A stretch of 64,000 bases of DNA from Takakia lepidozioides. Taxonomy: Eukaryota; Streptophyta; Takakiopsida; Takakiales; Takakiaceae. Within the stretch, counting starts at the first letter, position 1, and the number at the start of each line of letters is the position of its first letter. Of this stretch, positions 22,132 through 33,699 are shown one piece after another. Both the position numbers and the translations under genes were made by a program. Under the pieces are notes generated by a model, which did no database searches, had not been told where the DNA came from, and worked only from the letters and a program-made list of their open reading frames with translations. Location of the stretch: positions 57,040,001 to 57,104,000 of the forward strand of contig CM060733.1 in assembly GCA_030704615.1 (NCBI GenBank). The letters are read 5' to 3'.

Positions 22132-22932
22132 GCCAAAATAGACAATCTTATATGGCCAAATTTTTTATCCTTGTGGAAACCCACCTCGGAGGGGACTTGA
22201 GGAGGAACGGCAATGCTTTTCTCGCCAGCCACTCATACTCTCATCCTCTCGGAAGAATCTTGGATATCTGGTAGAGCCTAGTTTTGTTCCTTAGCCTTGC
22301 CAAACAACCTTGGCACACTGGGGTTAGTAAACATTTATGCCCGGAATAGTACCCAGGAAAGAATAGCTTTTGGTCGGAACTGAACACCAACATGATGGCC
22401 AACAGGGCATCACCAATGGATCGTTGCTAGGGACTTCAATATGGTGGAGCAAGCCACAGATAGAAGAGGCCTGGGATTGGCGGGACAGCTCTCAGAGGAT
22501 GTGGATACATGGCAGCATCTTGCCCAAAACCATAACCTGGTAGAGACTGACTGGATCCATCAGCAGACAGATAGGGCCAATCAGCCATTCTTCACATGGA
22601 CAAATGGTCGGGATTTATCTCACCTAAACATGGCAAGACTGGATAGGATATATGCATCAGTAAATATCATCCAGTGGTCACCCCGAAATAACCAAGAGCC
22701 CATTCCAGTGGGCTTTGACCCGGCGCAGGTCTCAGCCACAATATCCATCCCAAACTCTCAAGCTAGAGGGAGAGGAATCTATAGGCTGAACGCCTCCCTC
22801 CTCTCCATCCCAGCCTTCAAACATGGATTAACGCTAGCTTGGGCTCAAGCGGGGAATGGCTCTACCAACCCAGTCGACAGATTCCTTCTCAAGCCTGAAC
22901 GCAGTAGCAGCAGCAGCCAGCAAGAAGCTTAG
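22132..22932 (+). pseudogene. LINE endonuclease domain
   Basis: The 22441-22932 frame gives MVEQATDRRG (after DFN in the other reading), QPFFTWTNGRDLSHLNMARL and DRIYAS, the FTW..GR....RLDRI.AS signature of LINE apurinic-type endonucleases that nick target DNA. The usual SDH near the end of the domain is not evident (SATISIP follows). Frameshifts at both edges. Confidence 0.65.
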
Positions 22933-22973
22933 CAAACAAATCACGGAGGAAGCCAGGAAGGAAGTTCCAAGCC

Positions 22974-24146
22974 TTGACGAAATGCCTTAAGGTTTGCCAA
23001 ACCAGAATGGAATCCCCTAGATGTGACGAGCCTACTTACCAAATGTATCTGGAGGCAAAGAAGAATATGGAACTCTTCCAATCACTCAAGGAAGAGAGGC
23101 TTAGGCTCCACGCTGGTATAAACTGGTCAACAAAGGGTGAGAAGATGACCAATTTTTTTTTTATAAAGCCAGGCAGAAAAGAGTGGCCCACTCGATCGCG
23201 GAACTCAAGGACCCTATCTCCGGCCACTCAGCAAAAACTCCCAAGGAGCTGGCGGCACTGGCTACCAGCCACTTCAGGAGCCAGTTTCACAGCGATTCGA
23301 GCTGCCACCCCCTAACCCCAGAGCAGATCCAAAGCCTAGATCACACCCCTAAACTGATGCATCCTTCGGAGGCCCAGTCGCTGGATGGTGAATTCACAGA
23401 CATAGAATTGCAATCCGCCTGCAGCCCCACCTCCCAGCCATCATTAGACCAAGCCAAACTGGCTTCATTAAGGGCAGATATATACTAGATAACTTGTTGT
23501 TGGCCCAAGAAATTCCAGTCTTTGCAAAAAAAAACCAACCAGGCTATTGCAATGCTCCTTCTTGACTTTGAAATGGCATTCGATAGAGTGGAGTGGTCCT
23601 TCCTACTCGGGGCACTCCACAGGGTGGGAATTTACTCAGGAGTTCTGCTTAAGGGTTCAAACACTATTGTTGGGGTCGTCCAGCAGGGCTCTCCTCAACG
23701 GGCATCTATCCAAGTCATTTCCACTGCTCCGGTCGGTACGCCAGGGGTGCCCCCTGTCCCCCTTCCTCTTCATTATAGCAGCAGACACGCTGGGCCATAT
23801 GATGGAGGCAAGTCACCATATCGCAGATCTTCATATTACAAATCACTTCACTAGACAGCCGCAGCAAATTAAGGAATCCATGTTTGTAGACGATGCGTTC
23901 CTAGCTTTACAGGCCACACACTCCAATCTAGATAATGCCAACAGTTTACTACAAGCATTCTGCCAGGCCTCTGGATTCAAGGTAAATTGGGGCAAAACGT
24001 GTGCCCTTCTCGTGGGAGAAACCTCGGCCTCAACTCTGGGAGTTGACCCAATTTGGGGGCAGGATAAAGGTCTTAGATGGCTGAAACCAGGACAATCAAC
24101 AACCTTGCTAGGTTACACGTATGGCATAAATCTATCAGATTACTAA
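22974..24146 (+). pseudogene. LINE reverse transcriptase
   Basis: Target-primed reverse transcriptase in at least three frames. SLKEERLRLHAGINWSTKGE marks the lead-in; QTGFIKGRYILDNLLLAQE is near 23455-23515. LLLDFEMAFDRVEW (about 23555) is the first catalytic-Asp motif, VRQGCPLSPFLFIIAADTL is at about 23736, and FVDD (23883-23894) is the second catalytic motif, with Phe in place of the common Tyr. The catalytic Asp residues are all kept; only the frames are broken, near 23535, 23620 and 24146. Confidence 0.85.
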
Positions 24147-24204
24147 GCACATTGATGTGCAGTACCATATGCTACGAGATTTTTTGAGGCAACGCAAACC
24201 AAAT

Positions 24205-25320
24205 TTAAAACCAAGCTGGCTTATTGGGGCAGCTACCATTTGTCTTTAACTGGTAGGGTGCTGGTAGCCAATCAGGTCCTATCAGCTGGCCAATGGTATT
24301 TTGCCTCAGCATGGAGGCCCAACGAAATGCAAGTGAATGAAATGAAAAAGCTCCTGCGTAACTTTGTCTGGGGGGCAAAGCACCCCTCAGAGAAAAAAAG
24401 GCCACAGGTGTCGTGGAAGCAAATATGCCTACCAAAGAAGAAAGGGGGACTGGGCATTATAGACCCACAAACTCAGTTTACTGCACTCCCAGCGAAATGG
24501 ATCCCAAGATTTATGGGACCAGAAGGAGGGCCTAGTAAGCGACAACATTGCCTTGGCCTCTCCACTGAAGATGGTTATCTGGAACCCTTCTTATAGATGG
24601 ATGGTTAATGGGTTCAAACATAAAAAGGTCGGATCCCCCCTGTGGACGGCAATTTGGCAGGCATGGGCCAAGCTCAAGCCCTATCTTACGAAAACAGACC
24701 CAGAATCGTACGAAGAAACCCTCCGCCAATCCATGTTTCTCATACAAATCCCACATACAAATCACAAAAATCAGGCTTGCAAATGGTCTGCCTGGGAGGT
24801 GCATGGTATTCATAAGGTCAAACACATCGGGTTGAATGCCAACTTCCGGTCTAAAGATCAAATTGTAGCCTCCGTAGGTGCAGTCAGAGCCACCAAGTCA
24901 TACGCTACTATTCTCCGATCAGTGTCTACACTGTGGCTACCTAACCTTATTAAAGGCCCAATAATGCCCAATGACACTTTCTGGACGCTGGGAATAATCA
25001 ACAGCACTATTACCATTCTGTTTGTCACCGGAAAAACCGAATACCAATTCTTCGGATATCACTTTCACTGCGAAGTGAACTCCATGAGGCTTACCCTTCA
25101 AAAACGCCAACCCCTAGCCACCCCTCGTTTCACCCACACCCCCATGATGGTCATCCCCAGCTAAGGAGATGAACCCTCTCCCACCGCTCACCTCTTCCCT
25201 CATTAGCTGGCTGCCCAGCCAAACATTTGTTTGGATTGGTGGGAGACCCCTACAGGATCTGGACATGGATCCCAAAGAGTGGCAATGGAATTTCAGGCCA
25301 TCCCCCAAGCCATTTTAGCA
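24205..25320 (+). pseudogene. LINE ORF2 connection region
   Basis: SLTGRVLVANQVLSAGQWYF, FVWGAKHP, VSWKQICLPKKKGGLGIIDP and QTQFTALPAKWI form the post-RT region conserved in plant LINEs. The following frame over 24553-25164 continues with a Trp/Lys-rich segment. Frameshifts near 24590 and 25165. Confidence 0.7.
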
Positions 25321-25399
25321 TATTCGGCATTGCTGAACCCCCAGCCCCTTTTAGGTAAATGGACGAAAGATGGAGTCACCTGAACTTCCAGTTTGAAAA

Positions 25400-26176
25400 C
25401 CGGAACTCCATCTGGGGACGATCTGGAACAAAACAAGACCAGCCAAGGTAGCAGCGTTTCTCTGGCAAATAACGAACAGGGCAATAAAAGTGGGGGAATG
25501 GTTGGGTTTTGATGCGGCCCTCCTCTGCAAATGTTGTTCGGCTGCTCTAATGGAAACAGTAGAGCACTGTCTGCTCCATTGTCATGGAGTAGCTGCAGTT
25601 TGGCCCCTCGTCGCAAGCTTCTACAGAACCTGGGGACACATAAACCTCACATCGGCGGCCATTCTGCTGAATTATGACCCAACAACAAAAACAAAAGCCA
25701 ATCACTGCCCAGTTTACGATACTCTTAGAAGCGCTACGCTCTGGCACCTCTGGAAAATCAGAATGAGAAACAAACTTCAATGCAAAAAAAAAAAAACAAC
25801 GAGAATTCCTCACTCCTCGCCAAAAATCTACATGGACATACAAATTGAAGCTAGGAAAGCGTGGAAAAAAAAAAACTATGTGCACAATTCGAGAGAGCAC
25901 GATCGACAAACAAGCTTCCCAGCTACACTCTACCTTCATTGCGATTTGGGGGCGGAATGGGATCATCTGCCACAGCCCCAATCCGGATCGCTGCGACTGG
26001 AACAAACTGCCCCCAAGGGCTTGGAGAGACGCCACGGGTACCGTCCACAGCCTCGCAGGAGTTTGACAGGGATATCAACTGGAAGCACGTTAAACAATTA
26101 TCAAAGGCCTCCAGGCTCAGCTTCCGCTAGGTCCGTCGGGCAAGCAATCTGCTGGAGCAAGCCTAACCGTAGCTAG
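25400..26176 (+). pseudogene. LINE ORF2 C-terminal zinc finger (zf-RVT-like)
   Basis: CKCCSAALMETVEHCLLHCH (about 25517-25580) matches the C..C...ET.EH.L..C pattern of the zf-RVT domain at the end of plant LINE ORF2, followed by a short tail. The A-runs at 25782-25794 and 25864-25876 are slippage-prone. Confidence 0.65.
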
Positions 26177-26500
26177 TTTTTGACGCTAGCAGCTATGGTT
26201 TTCAGAAACACACATCATCGAATCCGGTGGGATTGCCACCACTTTGCAGCATTACGCAAAAAGGCCAAAGGCTTCAGGCCGGACAGTTCGTTATTACTCA
26301 TCATGAGTGGTTGGCCTCCGATTCACTGACTACGGTGTGTGTGCCTTATGGCGTAATCAGAGGGTTTAATTTTTTCCCCTCCCAATAACCATCTATGTAA
26401 GGGCCTCGCCCACCAAAAATATTTCGGAATAAAGTGAACCAGGGCTCCAACCCTGTTAACCAAAAATTAAAAATTAAAATAAAAAATAAATCCACACGTC

Positions 26501-27147
26501 ATGTAACATTTTATTCATTGTTTCTAAAACTATAAACATTGGTTTATCATCAATAACATATAGATTGAAACTATAGACTGGATTATCATCACTAATTCAA
26601 GAAGGTGCTGGCATTTCACCATAACGAGGTCCACGCGCTTCAACCCAAGCTTCAAATCAACCCTTGTGGTAGGAGATTGGTGTTAAGAAGTACATTGCAA
26701 CCTAACAAAAGGAAAATGCACCTCTACTCTTTAGAAGTAGCAGTCCCTGCCTAGATAGAGAACCCGCCCTGCAGGATTGACCTCCCTCGTGTATATCTGG
26801 GGGCATTTAATACAGTGGTTTCCCACATCAAATACTCGTTCCCAGACTTTACCTAATACATAATCTCAGAACTGACCATTCTTCCCCGGCAATCTAATAT
26901 CAGCACTTAATGATTTTTCTAATCCATGTGCTGGATTTGCTCCAGATATATTGGTCTTGTTCTTTTGCCAACGCTCTGCAAAGCAGAGCATGGCGTCATA
27001 TGCAATCAACAGCAGCTGTTTCATCAATTGGTTGTGGTGATTGTAGCGCCTCGTTGCTCTAGGCGTGGTCGTTGTTCCTCATCGTGTAGAGCCCAATGGA
27101 GCCCAAAACAACTTGCATGAATGTTGTTGAAAGCTCACTAGCACCCC
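26501..27147. other. Spacer between LINE and PPR pseudogene
   Basis: AT-rich, no gene recognised. The words CTTTACCTAATACATAAT at 26848 also occur near 2296, a small shared dispersed fragment. Confidence 0.4.
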
Positions 27148-29808
27148 TCAGTAAAGGACCTTGTCAAAATGTTGATGCTGTCGGATTTTCGAGCAGAAAC
27201 CTCTACCTTGGAGGACGGAGCAGAGCTGGCATGAGTTTTTTAAAGTTCCTTCCAGGGGGGGGGAGGGGGGAGTGCTAATAAGCCCAAAAGCAATGGCCAG
27301 CCTTTCACTGTGGCGGTAGACTGCATGTTCCTTCGTTTGCTGATCCACATAACGCAAAACAAGGCGTGTGTCAGGCAGGTATCCTGCCTCCTTCATCTTC
27401 CTAGTCAATTTTACCAACTCAGCATAGATCTCCTCCGTTTGTGGGTGTGATCTATCTTCTACAATGAAGGTATGTATCCAACTTTTTACCTCAATCTAGC
27501 TTCACGCTGTCTCCTTTTTCACACCCCTCCTCCATCGTTTTTCTTACTTTTGTTACATCATCCCACCTGCCACTAAAGCATAGACATTTGAAAGGAGCAC
27601 ATGCACTGCAGCATTTTTTGTTTCCAACTTCCAGAGACATTCTGCGAAATGTTCTGCTAGCTCCACATTACCATGGATTCTGCAGGCACCAAGCAAGGCC
27701 CCCAACACTGAAGCCCCTGGTTCAAATGGAATTCTGTTCATAAAGTCCTTTGCCTGATCCAAGAGCCCAGCCCGGCCAAGAAGGTCTACCATGCAACCAT
27801 AGTGCTTTTCTGTTGGTATGATGCAGTGATCTCTAGTCATAGAAAGGAAGTAATGATGGCCTTCATCCACTAGACCCACATGGCTGCATGCAAAGAGAAA
27901 CACCAATGAAGGTGATGCTGTCTGGCTTCACCCCTTCCCGTTGCATCTGTTCAAAAAGTTGGAGCGCATCCTTGCCATGCCTTCTGAGCACAACCCGTGA
28001 TCATCGCAGTCCATGAGACTGTGCTATGCTCAAGAATATTGTCAAACACCCCCTTTGCATCTCGCAGACTCCCACACTTGGCATACATGTCAATCAGAGC
28101 AGTCCCCACACAGACATCTGATTCAGATCCAGATTTGAGGATATTGTCATGAACCTTCTTGCCCTCCTCCAGAGCTGCCAGGTGGCCGCATGCATTGAGG
28201 ATGAGAATAAAAGTGACCTTGTTAGGCTTCACGCCTTCTAGTCGCATTTGACCAAACAATTCAAATGACTCAACACCAAGCCCATGCTCATCAGATCCTG
28301 CAATCATCGAGTTCCAAGAGATGATATCACGTTCAGGCATTTTCAAGAACACTTGGCGTGCATCCAGTAGGCTCCCGCACTTGCAATACATGCTGACAAG
28401 GGCGTTCCCCACTCGAACATCCGCCTCAAATCCAGCTTTGATGATGGCTTCATGGACCCACTTGCCCTGTTCGAGAGCTACTTGAGTGGCACATGCATTG
28501 AGGATGCTGATGAAAGTGACCTTGTTGGGCTTCATGCCTTCCTGTTGCATTTGCTGAAAACGGTCGAATGCCTCTTCAACATGCCCGGTATGAGCAAGTC
28601 CTGCAATCATTGCATTCCATGAGACCACATTTCGTTGAGGCATTTTGAAGAGCACTTGGCATGCATCCACCACACTCCCGCATTTGCAATACATGCTGAC
28701 AAGGGCAGTCCCCACTTGGATGTCGGACTCAAATCCAGCTTTGATGATGCCTGCATGAAGCCGCTTTCCCTGTGGCAGAGCTGCTGGGGTGGTACATGCC
28801 TTTAGGATGCAGATGAAAGTGACCTTGTCTGCCTTAATGCCCTCTCTTTGCATTTGCCGAAAAATTTCGAAAGCCTCCCCAACATGACCGTGCTGGGCAA
28901 ATCCTGCAATAATCGCAGTCCACGAGATCACATCTCGGTTGCGAATTCCGTCAAACACTGGGCGCGCATCCCGCACACTCCCGCACTTGCAATACATGCT
29001 CACAAGGGCATTCCCCACTCGAATATCAGACTCAAATCCAGCTTCGATGATGTCCGCATGGACCCACCTACCTTGCTCCAGAGCTGCTGGGATGGTACAT
29101 GCATTGAGGATGCTAACGAAAGTGCCCTTGTTGGGCGTCATGCCTTCTAGTTGCATTTCCCAAAGAGTTCAAAGGCCTCTTCAAATTTCCCTTTCTGAAC
29201 AAGTCCTGCAATCATCGCATTCCATGAGACAACATTTCGATTACTCATTTTGAAGAACACTTCGCGCGCATTCACCACACTTCCGCACTTGCAGTACATG
29301 CTGATGAGGGCAGTCCCTAATCGGACATCTGCCTCAAATCGCGCTTTGATGATCCCCGCATGGAGCCGCCTTCCATGATCTAGCTCTGCTGGGGTCCCAC
29401 ATGCGTTCAGAATGCTTATGAACGTGATCTTATTTGCCTTCACCCCTTCTCGTTGCATTTGTTCAAAGAGTGCAAATGCTCCTTCCCCACGCCTTGTTGG
29501 GCTAATCCTGCAATCATCACATTCCAGGAGATCACATTCCGTTGAGGCATTTTGTCGAACACTTGGCGCGCATCCACAACATTCCCACACTTCACGTACA
29601 TGCTGACAAGGGTATTTCCCAAGAAGATATCAGGCTTGAATCCACTTTTGATGATATGAGCATGGATTTCCTTGCCATCTGCAAGGGATTTCGTCTCAGC
29701 ACACTCTTGCAACAGACAAGCACAGGTATCAGAATATGCTGGAAAGCCTTGTTCCTCCAGCAAATTCAAGATGTCCACAACCTTCTTGTATCGTCCGTCC
29801 TTGCACAA
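27148..29808 (-). pseudogene. PPR-DYW organellar RNA-editing factor, frameshifted
   Basis: PLS-class PPR proteins bind organellar transcripts, and their DYW domain deaminates C to U. From ATG 29808: a short N-terminus (LNLLEEQGFPAYSDTCACLL), then about eight PPR triplet units of near-identical texture (ISMYCKCGSVVDAR, MPQRNVVSWNAMIAGLAQ). The E region follows (GCMVDLLGRAGLLDQAKDFM, LLGACRIHGNVELAEH), then the start of DYW with HSERLAIAFGLI (the HxE zinc/catalytic motif) at about 27300. Single-base shifts occur near 29475, 29152 and 27955, and the E-to-DYW link near 27500 is lost. The DYW domain degenerates after GLISTPP and lacks its C-x2-C and terminal DYW. Everything else is well conserved, so inactivation looks recent. 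Confidence 0.85.
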
Positions 29809-30268
29809 TCTGCTTATATACCCAAGAGCTCCACAATTTTGGGCTACTTCCCCCCTCGTCTGTGCCTTCGCCCAGAAGTCGTGATGATGGTGGCCGTGGC
29901 AACAGTGATGACCTTACCCCGACACCGACACCCAACAAGCAACTCGGTCTGACTGCTGCAGAATTGGAACTCCACCACCTTGCTTGGTAACAAAATGTGT
30001 CTGGAGACCATTGTCATGGGCTCCCAAGGAATCTGTGTCGGGAGGTAGTAGCTTCTCTTGTGGACATTGCAGTCAGATGCAATGTGTAGCGACCGTGTCC
30101 GTGTGATCACTTCAGAGAGATCCGTGTCTGTGGGAGCGACTCAGACTGTGAGGCCCATTACCAACATATCTCCATCTCCAGCTCTCCTGCTTTGGTGGGA
30201 TATTGTCTACTACCGTAGTGGGAGGATCAAGAGAGGGAGTCCACAATACCTCTTCTGGCACTTCTGGG
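29809..30268. other. Divergent spacer between two PPR genes
   Basis: A G/C-rich segment between the start of the minus-strand PPR pseudogene and the plus-strand PPR fragment. No other gene recognised; promoter elements not discernible. Confidence 0.3.
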
Positions 30269-30421
30269 CATGTCAAGATGCTTTGTGAGGCAGGCAGACA
30301 AGAGGCTCTACAGACTTTAAACCAAGGAGGCATTTCAGCAGATTCAGATACGTATGTCTGTCTCTTGCATAAGTGCATCAAGATGAAAGGCCTGGAAGCT
30401 GGAAAGCAGGTGATACACTGT
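30269..30421 (+). pseudogene. PPR protein N-terminal fragment
   Basis: VKMLCEAGRQEALQTLNQGG, SADSDTYVCLLHKCIKMKGL and EAGKQVIHCEG correspond to the N-terminal start typical of PLS-class PPR proteins. They mirror the start of the neighbouring minus-strand gene (LNLLEEQGFPAYSDTCACLL...). Only this first unit survives before unrelated AT-rich sequence. Confidence 0.65.
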
Positions 30422-30696
30422 GAGGGGGTAAATTCCCAAACATGGTATATATAATTAAAACAGTACCATTCATGAATACTAAAACTTTATCACACTGACC
30501 ATAACTACCCGACATCTTTCACAGAACGCCCTGACTAGTTTTACAACACATAAGCCCTGAGTAAAAGAATGGTCCAACATATTAGTACCTTCTATGGTCT
30601 CTTTGTGATGCTCCCTGAAATTTTTACAAGACATAAACACTGCTTACCAATCAAAGGTGGATCTAATCAATGGGTTCAATAAGGTCATTTGAATCC
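30422..30696. other. Spacer
   Basis: AT-rich, no gene recognised; likely 3' flank of the minus-strand exon that follows. Confidence 0.4.
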
Positions 30697-30984
30697 TCAA
30701 TATATGAATCCACCCACCACCTGCTCTCCTGCGCCCTCATTGATTCGATCACTTATAACCTTCAGAATTGGTTTCCTCGTCAGGCTCTCATCCTTGTTAT
30801 GCCTAAGATACTCATTGGCTTCCTCAGCAATTTCTAGTACAAGCCCAAACTTACTATTAGACTGCTCCAGTAAAATCTCAGCATCCACCAGGATCTGCTT
30901 GTTTGCCTCTAACCACATTCGCTCTTGTGTTTCCAGGAAGGGCAACATCTGTTCCTTCTCCTCTAATTTGGGATCTCTCCTTCC
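30697..30984 (-). CDS. Last exon of an unidentified host protein
   Basis: After an acceptor GATCAG| the frame is open for 95 codons to a stop at 30697. It starts GRRDPKLEEKEQMLPFLETQ, continues ERMWLEANKQILVDAEILLE, and later KFGLVLEIAEEANEYLRHN and PILKVISDRINEGAGE. It is acidic, predicted helical and coherent in codon texture, and the opposite strand is much less protein-like. No known motif. The first 60 bp of the exon with its acceptor are repeated upstream (139-bp array). A possible first exon lies at about 31517-31709. I considered a plastid nucleoid/transcription-complex protein because of the transit-like first exon, but this is only a guess. Confidence 0.5.
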   Translation of the reverse strand, partial: GRRDPKLEEKEQMLPFLETQERMWLEANKQILVDAEILLEQSNSKFGLVLEIAEEANEYLRHNKDESLTRKPILKVISDRINEGAGEQVVGGFIY

Positions 30985-31323
30985 CTGATCACAACAAGAG
31001 AAGCAAATGTGCTATACAAATAAATTGGTTGTCAAAGTACCATTGAGTCTCTCTCTCTCTCGCTCGTGTTTCCAGGAAGGGCAACGTCTGTTCCTTCTCC
31101 TCTAATTTGGGATCTTACCTACCCTGATCACAACAAGAGAAGCAAATGTGCTATACAAATAAATTGGTTGTCAATGAGTCTCTCTCTCTCTCTCTCTCGC
31201 TCTTGTGTTTCCAGGAAGGGCAACGTCTGTTCCTTCTCCTCTAATTTGGGATCCTACCTACCCTGATCACAACAAGAGAAGCAAATGTGCTATACAAATA
31301 AATTGGTTGTCAAAGTACCATTG

Positions 31324-31345
<22 letters not shown>
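30917..31345. repeat. 139-bp tandem repeat spanning an exon edge, about 3 copies
   Basis: GGAAGGGCAAC occurs at 30936, 31075 and 31214, exactly 139 bp apart. Each unit includes the start of the exon at 30984, its acceptor and the preceding intron up to a (CT)n tract. The (CT)n tract grows from about 8 to about 19 units across the copies, ending at 31326-31358. Confidence 0.95.
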
Positions 31346-31361
<16 letters not shown>

Positions 31362-31516
31362 CTGTGTCACACACACCGCACACTCATATTTAAAGAGGAA
31401 GGAAAGAACCCAAATATTCGAGGGAGGTTGCCAGGTCTGATATACTACAGCATTCAAGGGCTCACACTTTCTCAAAACCCCAACACTTCCAGTGATGTCG
31501 TTTTATACTCACCGAT

Positions 31517-31709
31517 TGCCGACCCCCTCTTTTGCTCCCAATTCCTTCTCCACTTTTACATTCGATCCTCATTAGACCTCCAGCTCCAAAGCAATGGGAG
31601 GAGAGTAGGACCCTTGAACCAGTGCCTTTTGAAGCACGAGCAGGTGCCTCAGCGCATTGTTGAAAGAAGGGATTGACAGCAGAGCTCCATTTCGCATAGC
31701 TGCCATTAT
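31517..31709 (-). CDS. Possible transit-peptide first exon
   Basis: From ATG 31709: MAAMRNGALLSIPSFNNALR, Ser/Ala/Leu/Arg-rich and lacking acids, as in plastid or mitochondrial targeting peptides; it ends at a stop near 31572. A second frame over the same stretch (ASKGTGSRVLLSSHCFGAGG...) stays open to a good donor CGGCAATCG|GTGAGTA at 31517, so a one-base shift may separate start from donor. Confidence 0.25.
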
Positions 31710-32950
31710 GAGATCGAAAACTAAAACCCTGAGCCCTAATGCTTGACCTGTTACTACCGGTAACGGAAGCAAATCCAGACGCGCAATGGTTCCTTTCCCT
31801 CTCTCAAGCACAGGTGAAGCTCTGCCTCAGCCGTAGGAGTTGTAAGCACGATGGTGGAGAAGGGCATGAGGTGGTCACCCGCGAGTACACCATTAATCTT
31901 CACAAGAGACTACACTGCTGGTATTTTTTCTCTTTCCTCTTCACGCAACCCCTTTGTGGGTTGCGGGTGACCTCTTAGTCACGGGAACTAGATAGTTTCT
32001 TTCTGCAATAAGAAAGGGGGGCTGGGAGGCTGGTGATACACTCGTACTTCTTTCTCCGTAACGGATCCAAGAGACTCTGCATCATGCCGTGTGCATCTAA
32101 TTGATGACTCGCTCATTGTAGGGCATGGTAGGGCAGGTGATTTGAGGACCGTGGATAACATAAAGAATGAGTTCAAGCTGAATGATGTCTTCTAATAAGA
32201 ATCCATGGAGTCTCCTACCTTTGATCTCTTAAATATCTCCGGCCGTCCTCCATTTAACCTCTGCCTGGTGTTTCACTCGTCCGTTGCTGTTCCAAATCTG
32301 AACCTGTATCTTTGTCCTTCTCTCGTTTCCTTCGTGGCTAATTACACGAAGGCAAGCTTTCTATGTCCTGTCTGCTTATAATAGAAGCAGACTTCTTCAC
32401 CAACGGGTCCTCGACCTGGTCTCTTCTTAGGGCTCTGTGTGTTCTGGCCTATTGTTTCTCTGGTAGTGATTCCGATCATGCTGGTAGTGATTCTTTTAGG
32501 AATGGTGGGTAGGCTTAAGAGCTTCCTACGGAGGATACCTGCATTATGCAAATCTGCAGCCCGTTTCAATCCTGGATGGGGTTAGTTCATTGTGTTTAAC
32601 TTTTCCGTCTGCAATTGAGCACTCCAGGGCACTGCGACTTCCATTCAGAGAAGATGATAGTGAATGTCATGTCACATTTACATGCATTTTCCATCTCATC
32701 ATATTCCTGATAGAAACATAATTCTTAAAAGCTATATATCAAATCAGCAGTAGGCATTGTTAGAGAGGGACATCCTCTTGGATGTGCCGGAGGGTGTTTT
32801 CGTGTTATCTAGGCGACATTTTTTGCACCCTGTGGAGCTTGGATGCAGGTGACAAACCAAGTGTTCCGACATGCCAAGCACACTGGCGCAGGCTAGATCA
32901 ATAAGCCAAAAATGAGGCACTATGTACACTGCTAGGCGCTGCATTGCCTG
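31710..32950. other. No firm gene; trace of zinc knuckle
   Basis: A minus-strand frame at 32342-32569 ends CFYYKQTGHRKLAFV, a degraded CCHC-like knuckle preceded by Lys/Arg/Pro-rich sequence; probably gag debris. Nothing else assignable. Confidence 0.3.
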
Positions 32951-32953
32951 GAC

Positions 32954-33430
32954 ATGGAGCAGTCAAATGCCCTGAGGAAACTGTACAAGGAGCGGGGCAA
33001 GAATGTTGGGGCGTGGTGGCAGGCATGCTATTGGCCTCTAGTCAATATGGCTAGGGCCAATGGATGGGACATCGAAGGCCTATTTAATAGAAATGAGAAG
33101 CTCCGTATCTGGTATGTGCCAACCAAGCTCCGGCAATTGTGCCATGTAGAAAGAATCAAACTTGGAGAGTAGATGAAGTTTTGTAGTCAATTTTGGTAGG
33201 GGATAAGCTGCGGGCAAATCTGTACTCAGTTCATGAGGCAAATCGAATGCTTTCCTTACCAGATTCTCTTTTCCTGCCAGGGAAAGATCTTGTCGACAAG
33301 GGACCTGTGCCACCCCACTCAAGTGCCATCTACATATGCAACCTGCCCCCCCGCACAGATGAAGCCTTGCTGGCTGACCACTTGGGGCAAAATTGGTGTC
33401 CTGAAGGTGTTTTCTGTCAGCCCTCTTTCT
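32954..33430 (+). pseudogene. TAF15/FUS-like RRM protein fragment
   Basis: Two coherent blocks. 32954-33172 starts [20 protein letters not shown] and contains [12 protein letters not shown] and [15 protein letters not shown], which I do not recognise. 33193-33430 contains ANRMLSLPDSLFLPGKDLVD and then SSAIYICNLPPRTDEALLAD, which is RNP2/helix 1 of an RNA-recognition motif. Plant TAF15-like proteins begin their RRM with very similar IY(V/I)CNLPPGTDE. An extra G near 33388 shifts the frame; in the other frame WGKIGVLK runs to AAG|GTGTTT, a donor-like site. The RNP1 half is missing. Probably a truncated gene copy. Confidence 0.4.
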
Positions 33431-33699
33431 GCTTGGAAAGAAGTCATAGCCAGAGTCCTTTTGGTCATCTCTCTCTCTCGCTTTCTCAACTCTCTCTGAA
33501 GAGCTTCGACGAACTGAAATCTTTCATGGCTGAAGGCAACCCCCTACTACTACAAGCCTTTGGCAATGATAGCAGCCTCAGTTCCTGTCCTTGCATTTGA
33601 CCCAGACAGGGGCAATGGCCACAAGGCTTGACAGATATATTCTGGGGAAACGTCATCTCTCTTTCTCACTCATACATACACATAATCCTACTGGTAAAA

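Larger units (their letters stand above)
19200..26500 (+). mobile_element. L1-type LINE, rearranged and frameshifted
   Basis: A non-LTR retrotransposon. On the plus strand it carries ORF1 C-terminal sequence running straight into an endonuclease start, then endonuclease, reverse transcriptase, a connection region and a C-terminal zinc finger, each in different frames. The 3' end is near 26459, where the sequence turns into an A-rich tail (about 26460-26492: repeated AAAAATTAAAA-type runs). The 5' end is placed only approximately where gag-like sequence begins. Target duplications were not identified. Confidence 0.8.

Noticed and set aside
28848-29952. Several plus-strand frames across the PPR pseudogene
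   Set aside because: Antisense shadows of the repeated PPR units; all recur with the repeat period.
32342-32569. Zinc-knuckle-like CFYYKQTGHRKLAFV on the minus strand
   Set aside because: Second and last Cys are missing and no other gag features are nearby; too weak to call as a gene.
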